The position numbers and the translations under genes are program-made. Shown one piece after another: positions 30,812-40,040 of a stretch of 48,834 nt of DNA (positions are counted from its first letter, which is position 1; the number at the start of each line of letters is the position of its first letter). The DNA comes from a virus, in IMG/VR virus record IMGVR_UViG_3300045885_000249, positions 1-48,834 of that record. One strand, given 5' to 3'. Under the pieces are notes generated by a model. The model was not told where the DNA came from. It was given only the letters and a program-made list of their open reading frames with translations, and ran no database searches.

Positions 30812-33800
30812 TGATAGGCACCACGCCGAATCTCTTGTATGAACTCGGACTTCATTTTGCGATTGTTGTCGTCAAGAATCCGCGTCATTTCCGCCGGTCC
30901 GAGATTCGAGCCGGAGATGTAATTATTCTGCACGATGGTGACTCCCGCTGCGGCGTTCGGCGTCGCCATACCTCCCGGCGCAAACAACTCCGGTCCGCGC
31001 TCGCCGACTAGGTACGTCATACCACCAGCGACTGAACCGCCCATCGCGCGCGCGCCGGCGAACAGACCGCCGACGAAACGAAACAAACCACCGGCATCGG
31101 AAGAACCGCTCAGCTTGGTGTTAGGGATGATGGTGCCCGATACCGATGGCTTGAATAATTCCGGTCCACGCTCGCCGACGATGTACGTATTGTTCGCCGC
31201 GACGAAACCGCCGTCTGCGCGGAACATATTGTTGACGTATGAAAGCGCCGACGACGAGGCGCCGCCCATCTTGCGGAACAAGTTCGTAATGTACTCGATG
31301 ATGCTCAACTGCGAGTTCGCAATACTGGTATTGGCGCTGGACACGTCGCCGTCCCGGATGACGTTACTGATCCAGTCCGTAATCGACGAAGACGACGCGC
31401 TGCTAGTACGCGATATATCGCCGGCGTTGCGCATATCGTTGGTGATCGAGTCGAAGACAGTATGCAGGGAACTCGCCACGCTATGGCTGACATCGCCGCC
31501 GACGAGTTGTGAATAGCTCGATACGATGTCTCCGGTGGTCCGGTCGCCGGCGCGGAATAGGGTACTGATGATGTCGGCGACGGTCAGCGAAGTCGATGTA
31601 GTCGCGGCGTCGCCGCCGAATACATTACTGACGTAGCTACTGCTGCTGCTTCGATCTCCGGCGATTAGATTCCGAATGACGCTGCTGGCAAACGTATTGG
31701 TTGCCGCGTCGAACGCGCTCTGCTGCGAACTCGAAATGACGTTGCCACTGACCGACGACGTGAAGACATCGCCAGCGACTTCGTTCTGCGTCCGGTAATC
31801 GTCGCGGCGATCCGAGCGAAACAGGTTGCTGATGTACTCGAAGAACTGTACGCCGCTACGCACCACTTCTGCATTAGAGATAATGTCTCCGGATACCGCC
31901 GGCTTGAATACCTCCGGACCGCTCGCGCCGACGACGCGCGTACTAGACGATGCGTATGAATCTCCGCCGCATAATAGATTGCTCACTAAATCTACAAACT
32001 CGACACCACTGGTCAGTTGCGAATTGGCAATACGCGAGTCGCCGCCGCGAATACTCGTGTTCTCGCTACGGAACAAATTGTTCACGTAGTCGATTAGCTT
32101 GGTGTTGTTCCGGACTTGCGAAAATATATTGCGCGCGCCGGCCGGCGCGAATAGTTCCGGACCACGTTCGCCAACCACGTACGTTTTCCCGCCGGCAACC
32201 GGTCCGCCTTCTGCTCGGAAAAAATCTAACAGGTCGCCGAATAAACCACCGCCGGAACCGATACCACCCGCACCGAATAAGCCTTTGAGAATATCCGCCG
32301 CGAGTGCTTCGGCGATCATATCGGCGATCAGTTGTTTGAAAGAATCTAGGATGCCATCGAAGCCTTCATCAAATCCGGACTTCAATCCGTCGGCGAGAAT
32401 ATCCTGTACGTTCTCCGTCGCGCGTACCGCGAACGCGTTCATTTCACGCGTCGCTTGCTCAAATGTTTTCTTCGCGTCTTCCGCACCTTTCAGCCACTCC
32501 GCTTCGTTGATCTCGTTCTTGCGAAGCAGGTCGCTAAGTCGCACCATTTCCTGAACGAACTGCTGGTGCGGCGTCAGACTATCCTGAACGACTTGCGCCG
32601 CATCGGCCGCGTCCTTCGCCATCGCTTGTTCTAGTTCGGCAGATGATTTTTCTACCAGCTTCACGGCTTCCAATGCCCGCGCTGACGCGAGGTATCTAGC
32701 CGTCAACGCATCGGCCGAATCTCCGGTAGCGTCGAACGTCGCCGCGAGATCACCCGTTTGGATTCGGTACTTTTCCAGCGCCACGCCAGATAGAAAATAG
32801 GACGCCGCCTGATCGTCAATCGCTTTCGTCATATCTTGGATTGACTTCATCGCTTCGGCCGGATCAATACGGCCTGCTGCGGCTTCCCGCAATGCTTCGA
32901 CGCGCGCCGTCAGTTCCGGCAGTCGCGTTGCATACCTTTCCGCTTCCTCACCACCGGCCTTGATTTTTTCCGCGAGTTCGCCGTGCGCTACGCTATACGC
33001 GACAACTTCGGCTTCGCTCTTTCCGAACGTCGCAATCTGTTGCTCTAGCGCAGTCTCCATTTGCTTGAGCGATTCCAGCGCGGCGGTTCTTTCTGGAATG
33101 ACACCTTCTGGTGTACCTCCCCGTACGGCGCGCGCTGCTTTCTCGCGAAGTTCTTCGATTGCTTCGTGTCGTCGTTTCAATTCATAGATGGTGCCGCCCG
33201 GTTTATTCGCGGCGAGCCACGCGTCGTGCCCGAGCATCGAGGCTTGTTCAATCGCGAATACCAGATGCTTTCTATACTCGGCGAGTGCCGCGACTTGCCT
33301 TTCAGACTCCGCTTTTATTTCGTCCGAAGTTGGTGCGCCGGCGAATAATTTGTCAGCGGTCGCGACGCCGTACGTTTGTTCGAACGCTGCCTTTTGCGCA
33401 TCGGCTAATTTACTGATGCCTTCCGCGCCTTCCTCCGCTCCGTCGCCGAGCCCGCTCAATGCTTTTTGATATTTGGCAAAATCGAATGTCGCAAACTCTT
33501 TACCGAGCGCGGCGAGATCACCGTGGTACTCTTCCAAGACTCGGTTCGCTTCGCCAAAATCAAGCGTGGCCATTTCCTTGACGAAGACCGCAATTGCGCC
33601 TGCGGTTTGTTGCAATACTTCCGCGATAGTACCGATGGTGAAAAACAGTATGCGCGTACCATCGATGAGCGCGCCGACCATAATCCCGATTGTATCGCCC
33701 CAATTTGAAACCGCGTCTTGAGACTTTTCGAGTTGTGGATCAAGGTCAGACTTGAAAGTCTCGACCAGCGCGTTCAGCGCCGGCAGCAAGGACGCGGTGA

Positions 33801-34509
33801 ATTGATAGGCGAGTCCGACAGAGACTTGTTTTAGGTCGTTCAGGCTGTCGTTAAATTGATCCGCTGCGGCTGCGGTTTCCTGAGAGATAGTCAGGCCGAG
33901 TTCTTCGGCACGCGCCATCAGTTCGGCGATACCGGCCGCGCCTTCGTTCAGGAACGGAATCAGTTGCTCACCGCTCTTTCCGAATATCCTCAGAGCGAGC
34001 GCGACCTTGGCGGGACCGTCCGCCATCTGCGAAAATTTCTCAGCGGTTTCGAGTAGTAGCTGCTCGGTACTTTTAAGTTGCTTATTCGCGTCGAATATAT
34101 CGACGCCGAGTGCAGCGAACGCGTCGGCGGAACCGGCGACGCCGGACGCCGCAGCGACCGCGTTCCGCGCGAGCTTGGTCATACCGTTCGCGATGCCATC
34201 GAGATCGGTGCCCGTCTGCTGTGCCGCGTAACTCAACTGCGACAGACTCTCGGCGGAGATACCGGTTTGCTTGGACAGGTCGTTGATCTCGTCGGCGGTA
34301 TTGATCGACTGCTTCGTGATAACCGCCAGTCCGCTCGCCGCAGCTATCGTTAACTTCGCAAATAAGTCGCCGGCTTTCTTCAGCGCGCGTTCCATTTCCT
34401 TGGAACTCTTATCGGTCGCGCGCGCGGCCGCATCCATGCCCTTGATAAAGCCACCGACTTTCGCGATGAGATCGAGCGTCAGCGAGCCGATGCTTTTAGT
34501 CGAAGCCAT
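30808..34509 (-). CDS. Tape measure protein
   Basis: A 1233-residue protein. The N-terminal half is long helical coils with many Ala/Glu/Lys heptads and two Gly/Ala hydrophobic stretches. The C-terminal third contains four copies of a YVVGERGPELF-type motif (common in tape measures) and about ten degenerate units of the form hydrophobic-x-x-N-hydrophobic-F-R-x-x-D. Tape measures set tail length and take part in DNA injection. By the usual scaling of about 0.15 nm per residue it predicts a tail near 185 nm; this is inference. Overlaps the T frame by one base. Confidence 0.92.
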   Translation of the reverse strand: MASTKSIGSLTLDLIAKVGGFIKGMDAAARATDKSSKEMERALKKAGDLFAKLTIAAASGLAVITKQSINTADEINDLSKQTGISAESLSQLSYAAQQTGTDLDGIANGMTKLARNAVAAASGVAGSADAFAALGVDIFDANKQLKSTEQLLLETAEKFSQMADGPAKVALALRIFGKSGEQLIPFLNEGAAGIAELMARAEELGLTISQETAAAADQFNDSLNDLKQVSVGLAYQFTASLLPALNALVETFKSDLDPQLEKSQDAVSNWGDTIGIMVGALIDGTRILFFTIGTIAEVLQQTAGAIAVFVKEMATLDFGEANRVLEEYHGDLAALGKEFATFDFAKYQKALSGLGDGAEEGAEGISKLADAQKAAFEQTYGVATADKLFAGAPTSDEIKAESERQVAALAEYRKHLVFAIEQASMLGHDAWLAANKPGGTIYELKRRHEAIEELREKAARAVRGGTPEGVIPERTAALESLKQMETALEQQIATFGKSEAEVVAYSVAHGELAEKIKAGGEEAERYATRLPELTARVEALREAAAGRIDPAEAMKSIQDMTKAIDDQAASYFLSGVALEKYRIQTGDLAATFDATGDSADALTARYLASARALEAVKLVEKSSAELEQAMAKDAADAAQVVQDSLTPHQQFVQEMVRLSDLLRKNEINEAEWLKGAEDAKKTFEQATREMNAFAVRATENVQDILADGLKSGFDEGFDGILDSFKQLIADMIAEALAADILKGLFGAGGIGSGGGLFGDLLDFFRAEGGPVAGGKTYVVGERGPELFAPAGARNIFSQVRNNTKLIDYVNNLFRSENTSIRGGDSRIANSQLTSGVEFVDLVSNLLCGGDSYASSSTRVVGASGPEVFKPAVSGDIISNAEVVRSGVQFFEYISNLFRSDRRDDYRTQNEVAGDVFTSSVSGNVISSSQQSAFDAATNTFASSVIRNLIAGDRSSSSSYVSNVFGGDAATTSTSLTVADIISTLFRAGDRTTGDIVSSYSQLVGGDVSHSVASSLHTVFDSITNDMRNAGDISRTSSASSSSITDWISNVIRDGDVSSANTSIANSQLSIIEYITNLFRKMGGASSSALSYVNNMFRADGGFVAANNTYIVGERGPELFKPSVSGTIIPNTKLSGSSDAGGLFRFVGGLFAGARAMGGSVAGGMTYLVGERGPELFAPGGMATPNAAAGVTIVQNNYISGSNLGPAEMTRILDDNNRKMKSEFIQEIRRGAYQ

Positions 34510-34805
34510 CAGTGTTTACTCCCGCGACGAACGGCTGACAATAATTGCATTACTTGCTCCACGGATGCCGGCGATTCTTCCTCCACCGGTTCCTTCGGCC
34601 ACGGCATAAGGTATTCACGTACACGCGCATCGCGCTTCAGGAACGGCGCGACCGCGCGCGCGACGGCGGCGTCCAAACGTAGCAATGGATTCACCGGTCC
34701 ATAGATACGTTCGAACGCCAGCCAGTTGCTGAACTCCGCAAACGTCATTCGCTCGCGGAGTTCGCCGACAGTTATCCCGCCGAGCGCAAGTGCGAGTTCG
34801 TGCAA
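34509..34805 (-). CDS. Tail assembly chaperone, T domain (frameshift product)
   Basis: A 98-residue frame matching the lambda T / HK97 gp15-type domain: LALALGGITVGELRERM and FSNWLAFERIYGP. It begins in the track at TTG, but the frame is open up to the slippery site at 34826, so it is most likely made as a -1 frameshift extension of the G protein (112 + 105 = 217 residues). Stops at 34509, then the tape measure starts. G and GT chaperones coat the tape measure during tail assembly. Confidence 0.85.
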   Translation of the reverse strand: MHELALALGGITVGELRERMTFAEFSNWLAFERIYGPVNPLLRLDAAVARAVAPFLKRDARVREYLMPWPKEPVEEESPASVEQVMQLLSAVRRGSKH

Positions 34806-34822
34806 CTTACGCTCGGCGGGAA

Positions 34823-35161
34823 TCAGTTTTTTGCTTCGGCCAAGTTATTTACAACCTTGATCGCTTCGACCATCGCAGCGGCGATAGCCGGATGTAGCCG
34901 GTCGGCATCCTCATACGTCAGAGTCTCTTCGCCCTGTTCGCCGAGTCGAATACACCCGGCGATCATACGTGCGACGCGTCCGGTATCACTACCATTCATT
35001 TTGTCCGCACGGAAGATTCGCTCTTGATCGCCGATGCTGATACGCCGCACGAAAATTTCTGCGGTCATTTCTTCATCGCCGATCCGGAACGTAATGGTCT
35101 GCACTACTGGCACGTCCGATACCAGTCCGCCTTTTTCTCGTAGTTCATTGATCGTGAGCAT
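34823..35161 (-). CDS. Tail assembly chaperone, G protein
   Basis: A 112-residue protein of the lambda G / phage TAC type: RIGDEEMTAEIFVRRISIGDQ, then a helical C-terminal region (AAAMVEAIKVVNNL). It ends at the slippery heptamer. It binds the tape measure during tail assembly. Confidence 0.82.
   Translation of the reverse strand: MLTINELREKGGLVSDVPVVQTITFRIGDEEMTAEIFVRRISIGDQERIFRADKMNGSDTGRVARMIAGCIRLGEQGEETLTYEDADRLHPAIAAAMVEAIKVVNNLAEAKN
34826..34832 (-). other. Programmed -1 frameshift site (A AAA AAC)
   Basis: On the minus strand the last codons of the G frame read GCA AAA AAC TGA. A AAA AAC is the canonical X XXY YYZ heptamer. Slipping by -1 gives AAA AAA CTG, which enters the T frame without a stop. 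Same arrangement as the G/GT pairs of lambda-type and HK97-type phages. Confidence 0.9.
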
Positions 35162-35644
35162 TTAGCTTACCTTGGGAATCCACAACGGGAACTCGGAAAC
35201 CTGAATATTGATGGTCGATGTAACCTGCGTATTCTGTGCGAACGCAAATGGGAAGTTCGCAATAAAGCCTTCGAACGTAATCCACGTCCGCGTTGACGGC
35301 AACGTGAAAGTGTACTCGCCTTCCGAGTCGAGGCCACCGGAAGTTGGCGGTATGCCTGTACCATCCGACCAACCGATAGCCCACTCAAGGTTTCCTGCTG
35401 CCTCTCGGTACAGTTCGTGCAGCCGCAGGTGCGTTGCGTCTTGCGGGTCTGCGTATATGCCGAACGATGCCGTACCCGGCTCGCCGAGTCCCGGCTCATA
35501 GGCGCGCGCCTGATCGCGTAGGCAGGTGACTTCGTTCTGCGTGATCGTCACTTCCAGACCGGTGATTTCGGTTACGCAACCGACATCGAGTACATTCCCG
35601 TTATCCGGATCAATGACGTATAGTTCTGTGCCTTGCGTTTTCAT
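35162..35644 (-). CDS. Major tail tube protein
   Basis: A 160-residue protein located directly upstream of the chaperones. Beta-rich (LEVTITQNEVTCL, YTFTLPSTRTWITFEGFI, VTSTINIQVSEFPLW). Length and position fit the tube protein of siphoviruses that hexamerises along the tail. Confidence 0.8.
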   Translation of the reverse strand: MKTQGTELYVIDPDNGNVLDVGCVTEITGLEVTITQNEVTCLRDQARAYEPGLGEPGTASFGIYADPQDATHLRLHELYREAAGNLEWAIGWSDGTGIPPTSGGLDSEGEYTFTLPSTRTWITFEGFIANFPFAFAQNTQVTSTINIQVSEFPLWIPKVS

Positions 35645-35655
35645 TAGTTCCCTCT

Positions 35656-36021
35656 CTATCGAGTAGTCATAAATTCAACTGTGAAGCTGTATCGAAACAG
35701 GCCCGTTGGTACGTCCTTGAATTCACCATTCCATGATACGACATAGCAGTCGTCTTCTATCGCGTCGCGAATAACTTCCGCGACGCCGCGCGCTGCGCTG
35801 GCAGTCTTCGCATACGCATCTACTTGAATGCCCCACCGGTCGAGTAGCGGCCGCTGGTTCAGATGGTTGTCCGGCTCGCCGTACATCGTCTGCCATACGG
35901 CATACGGTCGAGTCTCGTTTTGCGGCGCTTCGCCGAACGGCCAGAAGCGTACCGGATCATCGCCGAGAACCGCAACGAGCGGCGGATATGCCGCGCAGAT
36001 TTGAAAGATCGGTGCGAACAT
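35656..36021 (-). CDS. Tail terminator/completion protein (DUF3168, gpU-like)
   Basis: A 121-residue protein: YPPLVAVLGDDPVRFWPFGEAP and a C-terminal strand pair (FRYSFTVEFMTT) match DUF3168 tail completion proteins. It caps the tail tube and joins to the head. Follows the HK97 gp10-like gene. Confidence 0.8.
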   Translation of the reverse strand: MFAPIFQICAAYPPLVAVLGDDPVRFWPFGEAPQNETRPYAVWQTMYGEPDNHLNQRPLLDRWGIQVDAYAKTASAARGVAEVIRDAIEDDCYVVSWNGEFKDVPTGLFRYSFTVEFMTTR

Positions 36022-36545
36022 TACTCCACGCTCTTTTCAATTTCGGCCCAGATCACGGCGATGAATTTTTTCGTCGCCGGATCGATACTCTGGACCATCG
36101 CCTTCTGCATAAATCCCTTGCCCTGAATCTTACTGGTGCCGAACTCCAGAAACCGCCAGTAAAATGTGTCACCACCCGGCGCACCCGTTAGTCCTTCAAC
36201 CGATCTCTTGCCCCGGCCTTTAATCTTTTTCGTCAGGCCCTGCTTCTTCGGCGACTTCGCACCACCGCGTATGCCGACGCGAAACGCCGCACCACCAACC
36301 TTCCGCGATGTATGCGGCGCGAACTGCACCGCCACGTTCTTCGGAATACTTTCTGGTGTCGTTTCATCATCGAGCGGACGAACGCCGGCGGCGACCGCTT
36401 TGCGAATAATCCCCGCGCCACTACGCGCCGCTTTCTTGGTCGCGTTCTTCTGTATATCGGACTTCAGTTTTGCCAACTTATCGAGAACATCGTCTACGCC
36501 TTGCAGTTGCGTTTCGAGTCGCGCATCAGTTTGAAACTTCGCCAC
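36021..36545 (-). CDS. HK97 gp10-like tail completion protein
   Basis: A 174-residue protein with the gp10-type layout: LKSDIQKNATKKAARSGAGIIR near the N-terminus, a basic loop, and YWRFLEFGTSKIQGKGFM near the end, the family hallmark (FLEFGT-x-x-x-x-x-x-FM). Joins neck and tail. A sugar-transfer gene overlaps its start by 20 bp upstream. Confidence 0.85.
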   Translation of the reverse strand: MAKFQTDARLETQLQGVDDVLDKLAKLKSDIQKNATKKAARSGAGIIRKAVAAGVRPLDDETTPESIPKNVAVQFAPHTSRKVGGAAFRVGIRGGAKSPKKQGLTKKIKGRGKRSVEGLTGAPGGDTFYWRFLEFGTSKIQGKGFMQKAMVQSIDPATKKFIAVIWAEIEKSVE

Positions 36546-37332
36546 GTTCTTCGCTCCGGAGTTCGTTCACGATACCAACCAGCGCGTCACCGTTTTCTAT
36601 CTCGCGCATACTCCACTGTTTCCACGCGAGCATATGCGCCCATAAGACTCGCCATCCGGAGTAGCACGCGCCGCCGACTTCCCGCGCCGCGACCGGCCAC
36701 GCCATTCCGCCTTCGTCTGTAACGACGGTATGTCGTCCGGCTAATATCGCATCCACGCCAGTATTCGAATTAAACGTGATTACCGTCCGCGCGCGCGCCA
36801 GCGCGTCCGAGAGCGAGCCGTTTAATGTTTTACAACCGGGAACGTTCTGCTGCTTCTTGTTGATCTTCAGTGCCATCGGGTGCGGACGAAACATCACCGG
36901 CAGGCCGTAACGTTCGGCCGCTTCGAGCGCGCGCGCAACGTACCACTTGTGCATATTCTGTCCGTGAATCGACATATCGCCGGGCACCTGTCCGATCAGC
37001 AGCGCGTAGTCGCCGCTATCCGGCGACCAGTCGCGCAGTACACCACCGATCTTTCGAAAGCGCACACCATCATCGTCCGGATATACGGGGAACGTCGCAC
37101 GCCCGTTTAGCCCATCCCACCCGATGGAGGTATATTGGAAACGGTCGCCGATGTAGCCACGCTCCAGTACCAGCGCGCGCCGGCCCATCGCTTTTACTTT
37201 GCTGCCGTACCGCCATCCCCAACAGACAGTTACGTTCTCGCCGAGATCGAGCGCATTATGCTTCGCGAGTCCTTCACGGATCGCGCGACCGGCGTGCTGC
37301 TGGTGCGCGCCGTTACTCAAATGGAATTGCAT
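36526..37332 (-). CDS. GT-B-type glycosyltransferase-like protein (capsule family)
   Basis: A 268-residue protein from Met at 37332. C-terminal half contains RPHPMALK, then LSDALARARTVITFNSNTGVDAILAGRHTVV, the donor-binding pattern of capsule-type (KpsS/WcbO-like) transferases. N-terminal half has Trp/Gly motifs (CWGWRYGS). The start is uncertain: an upstream region overlaps the methyltransferase by about 90 bp. Together with the next two upstream genes it makes a sugar/methyl-transfer cassette set between head closure and tail-completion genes. Acceptor unknown. Confidence 0.65.
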   Translation of the reverse strand: MQFHLSNGAHQQHAGRAIREGLAKHNALDLGENVTVCWGWRYGSKVKAMGRRALVLERGYIGDRFQYTSIGWDGLNGRATFPVYPDDDGVRFRKIGGVLRDWSPDSGDYALLIGQVPGDMSIHGQNMHKWYVARALEAAERYGLPVMFRPHPMALKINKKQQNVPGCKTLNGSLSDALARARTVITFNSNTGVDAILAGRHTVVTDEGGMAWPVAAREVGGACYSGWRVLWAHMLAWKQWSMREIENGDALVGIVNELRSEERGEVSN

Positions 37333-37892
37333 ACCACACCAATCCCCATTCGTGAGTTCGGCTCGATGAACTCCCGGCACTCGTTCTGTCGCCGCAGCTT
37401 CTTCCAAAGGATCGGAACTTCAACCGGCGTCCGCGTCGCCTTGAACTCCTGACCGGTTCCCGCGATGTCATGGAATGCCACGAGCGGCGCGAAGTCTTTG
37501 TACAATTCCCAATCGCGCGTTACGCCGGCGAGTGAATGATCGCCGTCGATGAATACCGCATCGAATGGTCCGAAGCCGGCGAGTAACCGCTGCGTACTCT
37601 CGGTCTGCGAGTTCGCGAATACGATGGAGGTGTCGTAACCGCGCTTCAGTAAATCCTGACACGCCAGCTTCAGATGCTTCGATGACTTCGGCGTTCCCCA
37701 TAGCGCACCGGGAAGATCGACGGCTACACCGAAACTCCCGGCCGGTAACTGCGTCATAATGTGGTGGAATGTATCGCCGTGCCGCGCACCGATTTCCAGA
37801 TAGCGTCGAACGTCGCGCTGCTTAAGCAATCCAACCAATAGGCTTAACTCCGCTTCGTTTTGGCTTGCGGGCCTGCCCGAAAATGTGCGCAA
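37317..37892 (-). CDS. Class I SAM-dependent methyltransferase
   Basis: A 191-residue protein. Motif I YLEIGARHGDTFHHI, then VAVDLPG (acidic end of beta 2) and DAVFIDGDHSLAGVTRDWEL (post-motif, as in Methyltransf_24/FkbM-like enzymes). TTG start at 37892 with GGAGAAAG upstream. It lacks DNA methyltransferase motifs, so the substrate is more likely a sugar or lipid. Member of the three-gene cassette between the neck genes. Confidence 0.75.
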   Translation of the reverse strand: MRTFSGRPASQNEAELSLLVGLLKQRDVRRYLEIGARHGDTFHHIMTQLPAGSFGVAVDLPGALWGTPKSSKHLKLACQDLLKRGYDTSIVFANSQTESTQRLLAGFGPFDAVFIDGDHSLAGVTRDWELYKDFAPLVAFHDIAGTGQEFKATRTPVEVPILWKKLRRQNECREFIEPNSRMGIGVVCNSI

Positions 37893-38397
37893 TTTCTTTC
37901 TCCGTTGCGAAGCGAAAGCACGTCAGCGACGAGCCGCGCGTGCAGTTGATAACTTCCACGTGTTGACGGTTCGCGCGCTCCCAGTCTTGATACTCGCTCA
38001 TATGGTGAGCGCGTTTATCCGGCTTGGTATTCGCACAGCCGTTAGTGTACTGACCGAAAAAATGCGTGCCGTGCATATCGAAGCCGTGCAGGAAAATTCG
38101 CTTCGCGCCGGATCGCTTCGCCATCTCCAGTGCGAATACTCCGGAGTTCACGACGGCCATCCGCACGCGCGTAATTCCCGGCGCGCCACAGATCGTGAAC
38201 TTGTGTCCGGCGAAGTTCTTCGCCGCTGACTCGTTCCGCCAGAACTTCGAATCAGTCGAACAAAGGAACCGCGCGTCAGGCGCGAGCCGGTACGCACTCG
38301 TCACAACGCCGAGCAAAGGACGCGGTAACTTATCTGCGAGCTGCTGACTCGCGCTCGGTCCCGGCGCGAGCAGATGCCAGTCGGCTTCCTCGCGCAT
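37822..38397 (-). CDS. Rossmann-type glycosyltransferase-like protein (GT42/DUF115-like)
   Basis: A 191-residue protein. LLAPGPSASQQLADKL has the G-x-G-S loop of GT42/DUF115-type folds; NSGVFALEMAKRSGAKRIFLHGFDMHG matches the second conserved block of that class. It resembles sialyltransferase-like and MptE-like proteins of phage surface modification. Its start (TGATG) overlaps the head-closure stop by one base, and its stop overlaps the methyltransferase start. Substrate unknown. Confidence 0.6.
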   Translation of the reverse strand: MREEADWHLLAPGPSASQQLADKLPRPLLGVVTSAYRLAPDARFLCSTDSKFWRNESAAKNFAGHKFTICGAPGITRVRMAVVNSGVFALEMAKRSGAKRIFLHGFDMHGTHFFGQYTNGCANTKPDKRAHHMSEYQDWERANRQHVEVINCTRGSSLTCFRFATEKEIAHIFGQARKPKRSGVKPIGWIA

Positions 38398-38741
38398 CAC
38401 TGGTCGAGCCGGACACCTTCGCCGCACATCAGCGTCAGGTGTTCCGTACCGGATTCGGCGTCTGGTAAAACCGCGTGAATCGCATACCACTTGCCGCGAT
38501 ACACCACACGACAACTCGCGTCCACGTCGTCGCGGTAACGGATCGTGAGCCGGTTCCGGACTTCCGACTGCGCAGCGGACGCGGCGATGTACTCGTTGCC
38601 CGACTGAGGATTGATAGCGGCCCACGCATAGGCGACGAGTAACCAGTCACGGATTTCCTCGCCAGTCTCTACATTCTGAACTACCGTCGGCGACTCGATA
38701 GTGACGTAATGGCGGAGATCGCCGGCGAAGACGGCGGGCAC
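38397..38741 (-). CDS. Head closure protein
   Basis: A 114-residue protein with the SPP1 gp16-type pattern: GDLRHYVTIESPT, then WAAINPQSGNEYIAA, RLTIRYRDDVDASCRVVYRGKWYAIHAV. It closes the connector after DNA packaging. First neck gene after the head-tail connector. Confidence 0.82.
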   Translation of the reverse strand: MPAVFAGDLRHYVTIESPTVVQNVETGEEIRDWLLVAYAWAAINPQSGNEYIAASAAQSEVRNRLTIRYRDDVDASCRVVYRGKWYAIHAVLPDAESGTEHLTLMCGEGVRLDQ

Positions 38742-38742
38742 G

Positions 38743-39153
38743 TCAGCTTACCGTCGGCTGGCGCAACGCTTGTAGAATACTCGTCGCGCCCTTGCCAAGA
38801 ATGTATCCCCACCCGGATTCACTCGGCATATCCGCCGAGCCTTCGCCGCCGCGATTCCGGTTGCGATATTCCAACTCGTGAAGTACCGCACCCATCACTA
38901 CCGGATGAACCGTCAGATCACCATTCGAATCGATGGCATTAACCGGATCGCCATTGGAGTCGGTCACGATATCGCCGTTCGAATCGAGCATCAGTTGGTA
39001 CAGCCGCCAGTCTTCCTTCAGCCATAACGCGACGGCTTGCGACACGACCGGAATCCATATGGTCAGCCACTCGTCGTCGGGACCACCACTGCTATCGGCG
39101 AAGAACCGCGAGTGAGCGCGACACTCGGCGACCGTGACGAGATTCGGCGTCAT
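38743..39153 (-). CDS. Head-tail connector protein (gp6-like)
   Basis: A 136-residue protein with helical DnaB/gp6 pattern ([38 protein letters not shown]). It starts at 39153 (ATGA overlap). It fits the HK97 gp6 adaptor below the portal. Three Asp-Ser-Asn-Gly-Asp repeats (about 75-95) are unusual and might be a calcium-binding loop. Confidence 0.75.
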   Translation of the reverse strand: MTPNLVTVAECRAHSRFFADSSGGPDDEWLTIWIPVVSQAVALWLKEDWRLYQLMLDSNGDIVTDSNGDPVNAIDSNGDLTVHPVVMGAVLHELEYRNRNRGGEGSADMPSESGWGYILGKGATSILQALRQPTVS

Positions 39154-40040
39154 GACAATTTCACCGGCGCGGCCGGCGCGTCGTCTTCGCGCGCTGGTGT
39201 ATTCGCATCGCGTCCGCGACGCGCGGCCATCGTCCACGCATTACGGTTCGCATAGCACGGCTTCAGATCGGTGTCATACTTCGCGATCCATAGCGATCCG
39301 TCCGCCGTCCACGCGTCTCCCGCCTTTGCCTTCCGTCCGGCTTGCCAAAAACCGCGATGAATGACGACCGGCAGGTGAAAGGTAAACTCGCGTTTCATCT
39401 TTCCGGATTCGAACTTCAGCGTCACGCCGCGCTCGCCGTCGTAAGTCGCAGAGAAGTCCGAGAGATCGAAGCCGTCAGCGCCGACGACGAGACCGACACT
39501 CCGCAGTTCTCCGTTCGATAGCGTGAGGCATAGCTGCCCGGTCTGGTCGATGAACGCGCCGGCTAGTCCAAATCCGGGATCGCCTTTCACGCCCGGTACG
39601 CCGGCCGGACCGACCGGACCGGGATCGCCGTCACGGCCAGCCATGCCCGGTGCACCGGCCGGTCCCGGTTCACCCCGTGGTCCCGGCTCGCCGGCGACTC
39701 CCGGCTCGCCCTGCGGGCCTACAGGGCCAGCTATGCCGCGCTCGCCGGCCGGTCCCGGTTCACCCCGTGGTCCCGGCTCGCCGGCGACTCCCGGCTCGCC
39801 CTGCGGGCCTACAGGAAGGCATACGCCGTCCAAGACTTCGGCCACGACTTCCCGCATCAGGGCCGGCTCGGACCGGAGCGCCGCCACGATGTCTTCGTGG
39901 CTAATGGTCGCCGGGACCGCCGGCGGTTGCGGGATCGCCGCCTGCCTTTCGAGTTCGGCGATGCGTTCTCGCAGCGGCTTGACTGCGGCTGCGATAGTCC
40001 GGCCAACTTCCGCGCCGAACTTATCCGGATCAAAGTTCAT
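39150..40040 (-). CDS. Collagen-like virion protein
   Basis: A 296-residue protein. Residues 1-75 are helical ([18 protein letters not shown]). About residues 76-155 form G-x-y triplets ([13 protein letters not shown]) with a 90-bp duplication. The C-terminal domain ([30 protein letters not shown]) recurs in collagen-like phage proteins near portal genes. A trimeric triple helix on the virion is likely. It lies between portal and connector genes; the start overlaps the portal gene end by 11 bp. Confidence 0.8.
   Translation of the reverse strand: MNFDPDKFGAEVGRTIAAAVKPLRERIAELERQAAIPQPPAVPATISHEDIVAALRSEPALMREVVAEVLDGVCLPVGPQGEPGVAGEPGPRGEPGPAGERGIAGPVGPQGEPGVAGEPGPRGEPGPAGAPGMAGRDGDPGPVGPAGVPGVKGDPGFGLAGAFIDQTGQLCLTLSNGELRSVGLVVGADGFDLSDFSATYDGERGVTLKFESGKMKREFTFHLPVVIHRGFWQAGRKAKAGDAWTADGSLWIAKYDTDLKPCYANRNAWTMAARRGRDANTPAREDDAPAAPVKLS
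39655..39815. repeat. 90-bp tandem duplication in collagen-like gene
   Basis: 39655-39725 and 39745-39815 are identical over 71 bp with a 90-bp offset, which keeps frame (30 residues). A recent expansion of the Gly-x-y stretch. Confidence 0.85.
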
